DNA of 64,000 bases from Bdellovibrio bacteriovorus (GTDB taxonomy: Bacteria; Bdellovibrionota; Bdellovibrionia; Bdellovibrionales; Bdellovibrionaceae): NCBI RefSeq assembly GCF_001592735.1, contig NZ_LUKE01000001.1:868001-932000 (forward strand), given 5' to 3'. The position numbers and the translations under genes were made by a program. The notes under the pieces were generated by a model that was not told where the DNA came from, ran no database searches, and saw nothing but the letters and a program-made list of their open reading frames with translations. Positions 34,119 to 43,110 of the stretch are shown one piece after another (position 1 is the stretch's first letter; each line of letters opens with the position of its first letter).

Positions 34119-34853
34119 TTTATTAATACGCTCGCCCAGTCCCTTTGGATTATCCAAAGGCACACGGTGAGCGGCACCCATCACAACGTCCACTTGCAAT
34201 TCCCGAATTTGATTTTTCAACTGTTCCGTCAGCGCCATAAACTTTTCGTCTGTTTCGCCCACCAACCAATGAATTTTTTGAACGTATTTTGCAATCACCT
34301 CGCGCATATTGCGTTGTTGCGCCAAGGACCACTGGGTCAAAATAAGACTTAAAACTTCGCGGGAAAAATCTGTTTCTACTCGTGGCGGTTCAGCCGCCCC
34401 GCCTTTAAAAACGGGTTGAGAATTCCAATTTCTTAAAACAGTTTCCCAGGGTGATTTCGCAAATTCCTCGGCCCAATAAGCATCGGAAAGCCAACGCTTT
34501 TGACGCTCTTCAGATCGACCGATATCTTCATGCTGTGCATCTTCGATTCCGGGATTCGTCGAAATCAAAACGACCTTCTTCCACAGATCCGGTTTTTTTT
34601 CCAGAGCATGTAAAGCCAAGCGACCCCCTAAGGAATAACCTACCAAAATATTTTGCTTGGTGCCTCCGACAACTTTTTCAGTCCATTTGACAAAGTTTTC
34701 GGCCCACGTTTCAAAGCTGTTCTGCGGTCCTAATTGAGGATCTTTAAGATAATCCGGAGTGTAAATGTGCACGTCGCCGAAAGGCAAATAGGCCTTCACA
34801 AGCGCCCAATCTGAGGGACGCCCTAAGAAGCCATGCAGGAAAATGAGGTTCAC
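34107..34853 (-). CDS. menH: MenH, 2-succinyl-6-hydroxy-2,4-cyclohexadiene-1-carboxylate synthase
   Basis: Third step of menaquinone synthesis: elimination of pyruvate from SEPHCHC. Alpha/beta fold with LIFLHGFLGRPSDW, LVGYSLGGRLAL (Ser), and MGAAHRVPLDNP (His). I start it at GTG 34853, which overlaps the menD stop as GTGA and gives the usual MNLIFLHGF start; an upstream TTG at 34883 would overlap menD by 34 bases. Last gene of menF-menD-menH. About 248 residues. Confidence 0.88.
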   Translation of the reverse strand: MNLIFLHGFLGRPSDWALVKAYLPFGDVHIYTPDYLKDPQLGPQNSFETWAENFVKWTEKVVGGTKQNILVGYSLGGRLALHALEKKPDLWKKVVLISTNPGIEDAQHEDIGRSEERQKRWLSDAYWAEEFAKSPWETVLRNWNSQPVFKGGAAEPPRVETDFSREVLSLILTQWSLAQQRNMREVIAKYVQKIHWLVGETDEKFMALTEQLKNQIRELQVDVVMGAAHRVPLDNPKGLGERINKLLK

Positions 34854-36421
34854 TCTTTCCACAGCGATTCGTACTCCTTCCAAAACTCGTGGGTTTGCTG
34901 CGCATCGGGGATGAGCTCAATAATTTGCAAATCCGAAAGTTTTGATTCTTCAGGAATATTATGCCACTTTTCGTAGGACCAATTCCACATTTTCGCCCAT
35001 GATTCGAAAGAAATCTGATGCTTGTTTATAAAGATTTCTTTGTTAAACATGCGCGAAAAGATTTGGCCTCCTCCATTGTTGATAACAACAATACGAAACT
35101 TTTTTGCGTCTAATTGAGAAGTCACCCAAAGTGACGAAAGATCATACATCGCTGTTAAATCCCCAACAAGACACCAATTTTCCGTCTCAGGATGGGCCCA
35201 CCCCAAGAATGTTGAAAGCTGACCATCGATACCATTAGCTCCACGATTGGCAGCGACACGCACAGGGATTGCATCATGCGAAGAACTTGAATCCCATTCG
35301 CGGATCGGCAGCGAGTTCCCCAAGTACAAAGACCCACGGTGCATTTTTCTAGAAAGTGAAAAGATTAAACCCTGCTCACTTTGCGGATATTTGCGCAATA
35401 ACGAACGAATGTGTTCGGCACGACTGGCGTCTTCAATATTCACTTTCACATTTTCACGATGATTGTAAGCGAACTCCACCTGGCTGAGTAAATCCAATGA
35501 ATTACATTGCTGAGTCGAACGACTTAAACCAGAATAATGATTAAAGCTGACAGAAAAAACAGGAATTTCTTTGTATTTATCCTCAAGGTCGCGCCACACG
35601 CGCGCTGTCGGCACACCACCGATGCGCAAAATTGAATCGCAGGTTTTCGAGGCTAAAATTCGATGGATCATTTTTTCGCCTGAGCGAATTTCGATATCTT
35701 TAATATCCGGATGACCGCGTAAGCTTGAAATACCCTCGCAGTAAACCGGGGCTTTGTATTGTTTTAAAAACTCTAAGACAGTGCCGTAAGCTTTTTCCGG
35801 CAAGATCCCAACAATCACCAGCGGATTGTGAGAGTTCAGGAATTCTTCCATCTCTTTTAATGTGCCCAGTGGTAATTGTCCTGGCAAACGTGTTCTTTCC
35901 GAAATCGAAGGCACGTCGATTTTTGGAATAGGTCCGTCAATCAAAGGCTCTTCAAAACAGATATTCACATGAATGGGCTTTTTCCAAGATAAGGATTTAA
36001 ACGAGATGTGCGAATTTTCCGCATCCACGTCCAGCGCCACTTCGTTATAGTAGGAAAAGATTCCGACTTGTTCGATGGTTTGCGGAGCACCCGTGCCACG
36101 ATATTGCTTAGGGCGATCGGCGGTCACCATGATCAAAGGCAGTGAAGAATAAGTTCCTTCCACCGCCGCGGGTAAAAGCTCCGCCACCGCGGTCCCAGAA
36201 GTCGTAATGATGGCAACCGGACGACGCGTGCTCGCGATGCGACCTAAAGCAAAAAATGCCGCCGAACGTTCTTCAAAGAAAGAATAGACTTTTAAATTCT
36301 TGTTTTCATCTAAGACGTGAACCAAAGGACTATTGCGGGCACCGGCACAAAGAACAAATTCGCGCACACCGCTGTTAACTAACTCCTGAACGACCTTCCC
36401 GGCCAATTCCATATTTGTCAT
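34850..36421 (-). CDS. menD: MenD, SEPHCHC synthase
   Basis: ThDP enzyme joining isochorismate and 2-oxoglutarate. About 523 residues: LCAGARNSPLVH, FFEERSAAFFALG (ThDP Glu), ITTSGTAVAELLPA, and the ThDP/Mg block GDLTAMYDL to NNGGGQIF. The ATG at 36421 overlaps the menF stop as ATGA, so I prefer it to an upstream start at 36478 inside menF. The neighbours on both sides belong to the same pathway. Confidence 0.95.
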   Translation of the reverse strand: MTNMELAGKVVQELVNSGVREFVLCAGARNSPLVHVLDENKNLKVYSFFEERSAAFFALGRIASTRRPVAIITTSGTAVAELLPAAVEGTYSSLPLIMVTADRPKQYRGTGAPQTIEQVGIFSYYNEVALDVDAENSHISFKSLSWKKPIHVNICFEEPLIDGPIPKIDVPSISERTRLPGQLPLGTLKEMEEFLNSHNPLVIVGILPEKAYGTVLEFLKQYKAPVYCEGISSLRGHPDIKDIEIRSGEKMIHRILASKTCDSILRIGGVPTARVWRDLEDKYKEIPVFSVSFNHYSGLSRSTQQCNSLDLLSQVEFAYNHRENVKVNIEDASRAEHIRSLLRKYPQSEQGLIFSLSRKMHRGSLYLGNSLPIREWDSSSSHDAIPVRVAANRGANGIDGQLSTFLGWAHPETENWCLVGDLTAMYDLSSLWVTSQLDAKKFRIVVINNGGGQIFSRMFNKEIFINKHQISFESWAKMWNWSYEKWHNIPEESKLSDLQIIELIPDAQQTHEFWKEYESLWKE

Positions 36422-37506
36422 AAATTCAGTCCCAAAATCTTTCTGACCGACAGGCGCTTTTGATAAAGCTCCCGCCATTCCCGTTCTAAATCACTGGCCG
36501 CAACGATACCGCAACCACTTCCGATCATGCTTGAAGCTTTATTCCACTGTATATTTCTGATCCCGACAAGACACAGAGCCTCCTCTTTTGACAAGAACGC
36601 AAACGGCGCCCCATAACGAGCGCGTCCCTCCTGTCCCGGAAGTTCCTCCATCCACTTGTACCCATAGTTTCTTGGGGCCACGCCCAAGGCCGGCGTCGGG
36701 TGCAGGCTTTCGATCAAATTTGTAAAAGACGGTACCCTTTGGCAGTCCACGTTGATTTTCGTGAACAGATGAAAAAGTGTCGGCAGCTCTAAGATCTGCG
36801 GTCCTTCGGTTTTGATTTCTCCCAAAGGCTTTAAGACTGACTTGATATCTTCAAGTACCAAAAGATGCTCGTGCATTTCCTTTTCATCTTGTAGCAAGAA
36901 CTCTCGATGAGTGGCGTCTTCTTTCGGGCACGTGCCTGCCAAGGCCATGGTTTTTAAAGTGCCTTTGCTATATTCAAACAAAGTTTCAGGGGTTGCCCCC
37001 AAGACTCCTTCGCCATTTTGCCAAAAGCCATAAACATACAAGCTAGGCGGAGCGTTTATGAGCGACAACAACATCTGCGCACGATGAACGGCCGTCACAG
37101 TCTGCGAAGTGCGCGCAAAAATCACCGGGACGGCTTTTTGAATTTCCCCTTTTTGGATCTTGCCTTGGATGATTTCCAGGTCGGTGGCAAAGTCTGATTT
37201 TTCAGGCTCTTGCCAATTCATAGAACCTAAGGACTCCGGAACAGGAGGGCTTTGAGACAAGTAATTCTCACATAGAGCCTTGACCTCATCGCCCCTCAGG
37301 GCATGGGTCTGCTGACCCCGCAAGAACCTTGCGGAGCCTAAGTCATAAAAATCCGGGCAAAGGATTGTAATTTCATCACTATTTGCGTCGGAAACCTGAC
37401 GGAATGGGCCTTCAATAAGAATCCATTGGCCCCTATGGCGCAAGAGGGCTCCTGATTCCAAAAGGTTTGTAATGCCTGAGAGCGTTATGCTATTCTGCCG
37501 ATCCAC
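36418..37506 (-). CDS. menF: Isochorismate synthase MenF
   Basis: Converts chorismate to isochorismate. Chorismate-binding fold: ALAGTCPKED, HLFTKINVD, LHPTPALGVAPR and GSGCGIVAASDLEREWRE. The C-terminal half is unambiguous; the start is not. GTG 37506 keeps the gene clear of the divergent aroF start; a TTG at 37542 would run 20 bases past it; a TTG near 37445 has a better AGGAG but would cut the N-terminus. Distinguished from TrpE and PabB by its operon with menD and menH. Confidence 0.9.
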   Translation of the reverse strand: MDRQNSITLSGITNLLESGALLRHRGQWILIEGPFRQVSDANSDEITILCPDFYDLGSARFLRGQQTHALRGDEVKALCENYLSQSPPVPESLGSMNWQEPEKSDFATDLEIIQGKIQKGEIQKAVPVIFARTSQTVTAVHRAQMLLSLINAPPSLYVYGFWQNGEGVLGATPETLFEYSKGTLKTMALAGTCPKEDATHREFLLQDEKEMHEHLLVLEDIKSVLKPLGEIKTEGPQILELPTLFHLFTKINVDCQRVPSFTNLIESLHPTPALGVAPRNYGYKWMEELPGQEGRARYGAPFAFLSKEEALCLVGIRNIQWNKASSMIGSGCGIVAASDLEREWRELYQKRLSVRKILGLNL

Positions 37507-37521
37507 GTGAGAAGTCGTAAT

Positions 37522-38373
37522 ATGGAAACTCAAACTATGCAAACAACTCCCTCAACCCAAATCGTCAATGTGGGTGGTTACTCTATTGGCGGTCCTGAAT
37601 TCACCGTTATCGCGGGCCCGTGCTCGATCGAAAGCCGCGAGCAATTTCTAGAAACTGCGATGGGAGTTAAAGCCTCTGGCGCGCACTTGTTGCGTGGTGG
37701 AATCTGGAAAATGCGAACGTCCTCAAAAGACTTCCAGGGCTTAGGAACTTCTTCTTTCGATATGATCAAAGACGTCTGCAAACAAACCGGCATGTCCTTG
37801 GTGTCTGAAGTCACGGACGCTCGCCAAATCGAACAAATTTATGACGTCGTTGAATGCTTCCAAGTCGGTTCCCGCAATATGCATAACTATGCTTTGCTTA
37901 AAGAACTTGGCATGCAGAAAAAACCAGTTCTGTTAAAACGCGGCTTTGCGGCATTGATCACCGAATGGGTGAAAGCAGCTGAATACGTGACTGTGGGTGG
38001 AAATCCAAACGTGATTCTTTGCGAACGTGGTATCCGTACTTTTGAAACATCGACTCGCAATACTCTAGACTTGAACGCGGTGGCTTTTGCTAAGAAAAAT
38101 ACTTCTTTGCCAGTCATCGTGGATCCTTCACATGCTGTGGGTATTCGCGCGTTGGTTCCGGATCTTGCTTACGCGGCAGCTGCTGTGGGTGCAGATGGTA
38201 TCATCGTGGAAGTTCATCCTCGCCCGGCGGAAGCACTTTCGGATGGCATGCAGGCGCTGACTTTGAATGATTTTAAAGTCATGATGAACAAGCTGGATAG
38301 AATCCTAGATGCGATCGATCGTCCTTTACACACGCAATTGCAGTCTGAAGGTGCGGTGGTTTATGCAAACTAA
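37522..38373 (+). CDS. aroF: DAHP synthase, type I-beta
   Basis: Condenses PEP and erythrose-4-phosphate, the entry to the shikimate pathway. About 283 residues. FTVIAGPCSIES, LLRGGIWKMRTS, QVGSRNMHN, PVLLKRGF, LCERGIRTFE and VIVDPSHAVG are the usual metal and PEP sites. This short form lacks an added chorismate mutase or ACT domain. ATG 37522 follows GAGAAG; a GTG at 37507 and ATG 37537 are alternatives. Divergent from menF, it places the first shikimate step beside the first menaquinone step. ubiE starts inside its last 11 bases. Confidence 0.93.
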   Translation: METQTMQTTPSTQIVNVGGYSIGGPEFTVIAGPCSIESREQFLETAMGVKASGAHLLRGGIWKMRTSSKDFQGLGTSSFDMIKDVCKQTGMSLVSEVTDARQIEQIYDVVECFQVGSRNMHNYALLKELGMQKKPVLLKRGFAALITEWVKAAEYVTVGGNPNVILCERGIRTFETSTRNTLDLNAVAFAKKNTSLPVIVDPSHAVGIRALVPDLAYAAAAVGADGIIVEVHPRPAEALSDGMQALTLNDFKVMMNKLDRILDAIDRPLHTQLQSEGAVVYAN

Positions 38374-39085
38374 CGAACAAAAACATTCTCCAAATCCAGA
38401 AATCATCCGTTCGATGTTTTCTAAAGTGGCAAAAAACTATGACAAGGGTAACGACATCCTTTCCATGGGCATTCACCACTTGTGGCGCAAAAAACTAGTT
38501 AAATACAGCGGTGCTAAACCTGGAGATAAAGTTTTAGACTGCGCTACCGGCACCGGCGACCTGGCAATTGAGTTTAAAAAAACGGTCGGCACAAGTGGAG
38601 TGGTCATTGGCACAGACTTCTGTAAAGAAATGCTGATCCCGGCCCCAGGCAAAGCCGCTTCTCGCGGTTTAGATATTCAATTTGAACAAGCCGATGTGAC
38701 TGACTTGAAATACCAAGACAACAGCTTTGATATTTCTTCGATTTCTTTTGGTATTCGCAATGTTGGGAACCCAGGCAAAGGCCTTTCTGAAATGGCACGT
38801 GTGACTCGTTCTGGCGGGACCGTGATGGTTTTAGAGTTTGGCCAAGTGGATTTCCCGGTATTTGGTCCGATCTATAACTTCTATTCTTTAAACATCCTGC
38901 CTAAGTTGGGCGGATGGGTGACTGGTCAAAAGGATGCTTACGAGTATCTGCAAAAATCTTCGGCCGCATTCCCATGCAAAAAGAAGTTTTTGAACATGAT
39001 GAACGAGACCGGCGCTTTTTCTCACACCGAGTACATTTCACTGACCGGTGGCGTGGCTTACATCTACAAAGGTATTGTTAAGTAA
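38363..39085 (+). CDS. ubiE: Demethylmenaquinone methyltransferase (UbiE/MenG)
   Basis: SAM-dependent C-methylation, last step of menaquinone synthesis. 240 residues from ATG 38363, with GAAGGTG about nine bases upstream. MFSKVAKNYDKGNDILSMG, VLDCATGTGDLA (SAM site), SFGIRNV, and the C-terminal EYLQKSSAAFP are UbiE marks. Overlaps the aroF end by 11 bases, so coupled to it. Since this organism carries Men genes, the menaquinone function is the safe call. Confidence 0.95.
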   Translation: MQTNEQKHSPNPEIIRSMFSKVAKNYDKGNDILSMGIHHLWRKKLVKYSGAKPGDKVLDCATGTGDLAIEFKKTVGTSGVVIGTDFCKEMLIPAPGKAASRGLDIQFEQADVTDLKYQDNSFDISSISFGIRNVGNPGKGLSEMARVTRSGGTVMVLEFGQVDFPVFGPIYNFYSLNILPKLGGWVTGQKDAYEYLQKSSAAFPCKKKFLNMMNETGAFSHTEYISLTGGVAYIYKGIVK

Positions 39086-39089
39086 GATC

Positions 39090-39121
39090 CTTAGGTCCCG
39101 CGTGCGGGGCTTAGGCCTTTT
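39090..39121 (+). terminator. Probable terminator after ubiE
   Basis: CTTAGGTCCCG (39090-39100) pairs, with a few G-T contacts, with CGGGGCTTAG (39105-39114) across a CGTG loop; GGCCTTTT follows. The T run is short. Confidence 0.45.
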
Positions 39122-39174
39122 CGGCTTCCTCAATTCGCGATAGCATTTCATCTATCGTTTATGCGGGGTAAGAG

Positions 39175-40317
39175 ATGGTTCGCGTTCTTAAAATCACAAT
39201 CTTGCTTCTGCTTGTCCTTAGCTTAGGGATTATCGGAGGCCTGATGTTCGGCGCTTTTTCTTCGTTCGGCAGTTTACCTACTGACGAAAATTTTTCGACT
39301 TATAAATCATCTACTCAGTTTGACGCGGAAAAAGGAATTTTCGTCAATCGTCGCCCCACCATCTTGGAAGAGATGCGCAAGCGCACGATGAATTTTTCTT
39401 CCATCATTAAGTTTATTTTTAATAATACTCCGGATCGCGTGCCGACAGCCGAACTTCCTGCGGTGGCGCCTGACTTTGACACTTTCAAAGCGGCCTCTGA
39501 CGACATCAAATTAATCTGGTTTGGACATTCTAGTATTTTGTTAAACCTTGATGGCAAGATGGTCTTGATTGATCCAGTTCTTTCCAGCAGCACAGGCCCT
39601 TTTGGATTTATGATGAAGCGCTTTCGTGCGACGGTCGCGGATCCCTCAACGCTGCCACCGATTGACGTGGTCGTGATTTCTCATGATCACTATGATCATC
39701 TGGACACCGACACCATCCGTGCTTTTAAAGAAACAAAAACGCAGTTCATGGTTCCATTGGGCGTGGGCGCGCATTTACATCGTTGGGGTATTCTTGCCGA
39801 TCGCATTACCGAAATGGATTGGTGGGAAAGTAAAACGGTGGACGGTATTCAGTTCACAGCCACCCCGGCACAACATTTTTCAGGTCGCAGCTTAATGAAT
39901 CAAACCAAAAGCCTTTGGGCGTCTTGGGTGGTGCAAAGTAAAAAGCATCGTCTTTATTTCAGTGGTGATTCAGGTTACGATGTACATTTTAAGGACATCG
40001 GCGATAAGCTGGGTCCCTTTGATATCGCCTTTATCGAAAACGGTCAATACAACGAAAAATGGCCCGAAGTGCACTTGCACCCTGCCGATTCTATTCAAGC
40101 CTATTTTGATCTGAGAGCAAAAAAATATTTCCCCATCCACTGGGGGATGTTCAGCCTCGCCATGCATGCGTGGCATGAACCGGTCGAAAAGCTTTCTGAA
40201 GAGGCCTTAAAGAAAAACATTCCGCTGATCACACCTGTCATGGGGGAAACCGTGACCGTGAATGATCAATATAAGCCCGTTTTTTGGTGGAAAGATTTGC
40301 TGAAAAAGGTTCCCTAA
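39175..40317 (+). CDS. Membrane-anchored metallo-beta-lactamase-fold hydrolase (NAPE-PLD/UlaG-like)
   Basis: 380 residues with one N-terminal membrane helix (about 5-24). LIWFGHSSILLNLDGKMVLIDPVL, VISHDHYDHLD (HxHxDH zinc site), TPAQHFSGRS, YFSGDSGYD and FPIHWGMF are present in order, as in N-acylphosphatidylethanolamine phospholipase D-like and UlaG-like enzymes. It may act on phospholipid head groups at the membrane, but the substrate is inferred only from family. Ribosome site GGGGTAAGAG before ATG. Confidence 0.85.
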   Translation: MVRVLKITILLLLVLSLGIIGGLMFGAFSSFGSLPTDENFSTYKSSTQFDAEKGIFVNRRPTILEEMRKRTMNFSSIIKFIFNNTPDRVPTAELPAVAPDFDTFKAASDDIKLIWFGHSSILLNLDGKMVLIDPVLSSSTGPFGFMMKRFRATVADPSTLPPIDVVVISHDHYDHLDTDTIRAFKETKTQFMVPLGVGAHLHRWGILADRITEMDWWESKTVDGIQFTATPAQHFSGRSLMNQTKSLWASWVVQSKKHRLYFSGDSGYDVHFKDIGDKLGPFDIAFIENGQYNEKWPEVHLHPADSIQAYFDLRAKKYFPIHWGMFSLAMHAWHEPVEKLSEEALKKNIPLITPVMGETVTVNDQYKPVFWWKDLLKKVP

Positions 40318-40324
40318 AGCGGGG

Positions 40325-40930
40325 TTAGAATTTCATCACTTGAGTGACGTACATCAACTCACAAGCTCCGGCTCCGCTGTCTTCGCGGGAGAGGGAGCTT
40401 TTCCATTCGCCGCCATCTTTACCACTGACCACCACTAGACTGCCGCGCAATTCGACGATCTGACCAATACGTAAAGAAAGCACTTGGTCTTTGATGTAAT
40501 CATTGGCCGGGATGATATGGACATTGGCGCTATTTAGCATCATGTCTTTTTCGTTGATGGGCGGTTCCTGCCATCTTAAAAAATAAAACCGATGATCTTG
40601 GGAGACACTGAGTTGATCTAAAATGGCCGTGTCAGACATCGGTCCCCACCCCAAAGCCAAATCAATAGGGGAAACTTTAGCCCCGTGATCAAAACGATAA
40701 CGCTGCTTCGACAAAACTCGCGCGCGGATTCGATATGTCGCGAGGGGCTCAACGACGGAATCGTTATATTTTATGGGCTTACGAGCTTCCGCCGGAATTA
40801 ATTCTTGAGCCGGTGCTTCACCCACTAAGATTCCCGGGGCTTGTGTTATCGGCCAGTCTCTCCACACCATGATTGCGATCACGGGAACAAAAAGAATCGC
40901 AATGACTTTTTTAGGATCGACTTTATTCAT
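40325..40930 (-). CDS. Membrane-anchored protein of unknown function
   Basis: 201 residues: one N-terminal hydrophobic helix (VIAILFVPVIAIMVW), then a soluble domain outside the membrane. The C-terminal half has a conserved-looking block (DLALGWGPMSD, FYFLRWQEPP, SANVHIIPAND, RIGQIVELRGSLV, SREDSGAGACELMYV) which I have a sense of seeing in other Deltaproteobacteria-like genomes, without a known function. Ends 7 bases from the convergent hydrolase gene. Confidence 0.7.
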   Translation of the reverse strand: MNKVDPKKVIAILFVPVIAIMVWRDWPITQAPGILVGEAPAQELIPAEARKPIKYNDSVVEPLATYRIRARVLSKQRYRFDHGAKVSPIDLALGWGPMSDTAILDQLSVSQDHRFYFLRWQEPPINEKDMMLNSANVHIIPANDYIKDQVLSLRIGQIVELRGSLVVVSGKDGGEWKSSLSREDSGAGACELMYVTQVMKF

Positions 40931-41075
40931 AAATTTATTAGATCAGACTCTTTTACGATTTTCATGTTAAACTCTTCATCTTCTTCAATCTTTTTTACTA
41001 TGAGGTGGCTGCCGGTTTACATGCTGCCAAGATTTTCGATCCAAGGGATAATCCCCCTTAACTTAAGGAGGATTT

Positions 41076-41336
41076 ATGGCAACAACAACTTTAGGAAGCC
41101 CGGGGCAACACCGCAATCGATCTATGAATATGGTTTATTGGGGGATTGCCGTCGTCGTGGTTTTGGGACTGGTCGCTTATTTCATGATGAGATCTCCAAT
41201 GACCACACCTACAGGAACACAAGACACGGTCAATACGGAAGCGCGTTCGGGTGAAATCGGCAGCTCCGGAGCCACCACTACGGGCGATGCCGACACGACA
41301 GTTCCGGCTCGCACCAATGACACTGATCAACGTTAA
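41076..41336 (+). CDS. Small single-pass membrane protein
   Basis: 86 residues with one membrane helix at about 17-37 (MNMVYWGIAVVVVLGLVAYFMM) and a Thr/Gly/Asp-rich tail. A very strong ribosome site (TTAAGGAGGATTT) suggests high expression. No family recognised. A terminator follows. Confidence 0.75.
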   Translation: MATTTLGSPGQHRNRSMNMVYWGIAVVVVLGLVAYFMMRSPMTTPTGTQDTVNTEARSGEIGSSGATTTGDADTTVPARTNDTDQR

Positions 41337-41344
41337 GAACTGCT

Positions 41345-41397
41345 TGCCCCCGCGTGGATTTCTGTTTTAGATGAGCGCGTGGGCATTTTTTCATTTT
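41345..41397 (+). terminator. Intrinsic terminator after the small membrane protein gene
   Basis: TGCCCCCGCG (41345-41354) pairs with CGCGTGGGCA (41376-41385), one mismatch, followed by TTTTTTCATTTTTTC. A GTG inside the right arm (41379) opens the next reading frame. Confidence 0.7.
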
Positions 41398-41408
41398 TTC
41401 TTTTTTCG

Positions 41409-42029
41409 ATGGCATGCACGGATCTTTACCAAAAATCCGGCGCATTTGAATTTCAAAGATTCCAAGGCGATATCAATTGCCAAGTTTTAGCCTCACCGGC
41501 GGATGCCGGAACTGATTACTTTCGTTCCGCCGTCTTTACCGATGAAGGCATGTTTATGGTCTTTAATTCGTATGAGTACAACAAAGGCACGGACGGCGCC
41601 CGCGTATTTTATTTTTTCCCTCGCACGCGCATGCCCGGCTTTGAAAAACAACCTAACGGTGAAATGTTAGTGCAAACTTCTGCGTCTGGAATTTCTATTA
41701 CTTACGATAAGTCTGAACGTCGCTTTGCAGGGATGCTAGGTGGAACTTTAACGGAGGATCCCAAAGTTCACCCGGGCAACAACGGCGGTGTTGAAATTCG
41801 GGACGTAAAAACATTGTGGCTGGATGTGGGATTCAAATTTAAAGGCGACCCAAGTGCGGATGCATCGCGGTCTTCGATCTTTACCGATGTCACTGGTCAG
41901 CGCTGCGAAGTTTCTAATAAAGAAATCTTTTCTTTCACCAGTGATGGCGATTCGTTTTTTAAATTTACTGACTCAGAACTGAAGGCATTTTTAAAAAATC
42001 GCTGCCCAGCACTGCATGTGAATTTTTAA
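41409..42029 (+). CDS. Protein of unknown function, start uncertain
   Basis: 206 residues from ATG 41409, or 216 from GTG 41379. The GTG lies inside the terminator stem of the preceding gene, and the extra residues (GIFSFFLFSMAC) are encoded by its T run; they mimic a lipoprotein signal but have no basic start. Neither codon has a ribosome site. The body is beta-rich, with three Cys (NCQVLASP, QRCEVSN, NRCPALH) and no known motif. The compositional quality of the frame to 42029 supports a real gene. Confidence 0.6.
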   Translation: MACTDLYQKSGAFEFQRFQGDINCQVLASPADAGTDYFRSAVFTDEGMFMVFNSYEYNKGTDGARVFYFFPRTRMPGFEKQPNGEMLVQTSASGISITYDKSERRFAGMLGGTLTEDPKVHPGNNGGVEIRDVKTLWLDVGFKFKGDPSADASRSSIFTDVTGQRCEVSNKEIFSFTSDGDSFFKFTDSELKAFLKNRCPALHVNF

Positions 42030-42079
42030 ACTTGATTCAGCCTCAGACTGGGATATGTTAGTACTTCCATTCGAAAAAT

Positions 42080-42155
42080 GGGGCAATAGCTCAGCTGGGA
42101 GAGCGCAACGCTGGCAGTGTTGAGGTCGTCGGTTCGATCCCGATTTGCTCCACCA
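42080..42155 (+). tRNA. tRNA-Ala (anticodon GGC), CCA encoded
   Basis: Acceptor GGGGCAA pairs with TTGCTCC and includes the G3-U70 wobble that identifies alanine tRNA. D arm GCTC/GAGC, anticodon stem CAACG/TGTTG with loop CTGGCAG (anticodon GGC), T arm GTCGG/CCGAT with loop TTCGATC, discriminator A, then CCA in the DNA. 76 bases, complete. Confidence 0.97.
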
Positions 42156-42159
42156 ATTT

Positions 42160-42978
42160 CTAATCTTTGCTTACTTCAAAGAAATCAATCACGTTCGCAA
42201 AAAGAACTTCTTCTTCCGATGGAGCGACGACTTTAAGATTTTCTTGAATCAGATCAGCAATTTTTCTTTTAATGATTTCGGCGTCTTTGCGCGATAGTGA
42301 ATAAACGACCGAGTAGTGAAGATCTTTTTGCAGACTTTTTTCTAAGGATTGAATAGCTCTTGCACGCCAGTTGGCGTGATGGGTGCGAACTAAGACAGAA
42401 TCTGAAGGCAAATGAATGTGCGTCTGTCCCATCTTGACTGTACCGGCCTCGACGTGAACCAGTCCTTCTGATTCTAAAAAATGAAGCGCCTCATGCACCA
42501 CTTCTAACTTTAGACCTAGATAATCCGCGATATCTCGCGCCGAATTCATATCTTTTAAAGAAGCCGCTATGTGTATCGCCGTATAAATCCAAGAGCTGTA
42601 GTACTGGGCTCGCGCTTCGGTTGAAATTTCTCGATTCGTATTGACGCGATTTTTTAGGCGCACTCGCTCTTGTCGCATCTTTTGGATTTTGTCTTCCAAA
42701 AATTTTTTATAATTCGCGCCCGTGGATCGGTGCAATTGTACCAGAATCAAAAAGTAATCTGCTTCGTCGGTGGTGTGCTCTAAAAACTGTGAAGCCCTAT
42801 AGGCTTGATCTAAAGACAGTTCGGCCTTACCCGTTAGCACCTGAGATATAAACGAGCTTTGGCTTTCGATAGCTTGGGCAAAGCGAGAACGGATACCCAC
42901 AGGGTTTCCAGGCTGTTCAAAAAAGGCCTTTAAATAGGCCTTATAGCTATTAAAATCAAATACCGTTTTTTTCGTCAT
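42160..42978 (-). CDS. TIGR02147-family putative transcription regulator
   Basis: 272 residues. FDFNSYKAYLKAFFEQ at the start, then a helix-turn-helix-like region (FAQAIESQSSFISQVLTGKAELS), a long charged helix, and a C-terminal winged-helix-like part (ARDIADYLGLKLEVVHEALHFLESEGLV). This layout is the TIGR02147 family, abundant in Bdellovibrio and Fibrobacter and thought to be regulatory. Divergent from the HEAAH lipoprotein gene, which it might control (inference). Its stop lies 4 bases after the tRNA on the opposite strand. Confidence 0.8.
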   Translation of the reverse strand: MTKKTVFDFNSYKAYLKAFFEQPGNPVGIRSRFAQAIESQSSFISQVLTGKAELSLDQAYRASQFLEHTTDEADYFLILVQLHRSTGANYKKFLEDKIQKMRQERVRLKNRVNTNREISTEARAQYYSSWIYTAIHIAASLKDMNSARDIADYLGLKLEVVHEALHFLESEGLVHVEAGTVKMGQTHIHLPSDSVLVRTHHANWRARAIQSLEKSLQKDLHYSVVYSLSRKDAEIIKRKIADLIQENLKVVAPSEEEVLFANVIDFFEVSKD

Positions 42979-43110
42979 TTCCTATAGATATACGGATTTT
43001 TTAATAAAAAATTAAATATTTAATTAAAATTTAATTACAATAATCTATCGCAGCGCGTCTTTGGTCTGGCATAGTGCCCTCAGAACAAACAATCCCCCGA
43101 AGGAGTTTTT

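Noticed and set aside
37506-37542. TTG 37542 as menF start
   Set aside because: It would extend past the divergent aroF start and no ribosome site precedes it; GTG 37506 is kept with low certainty.
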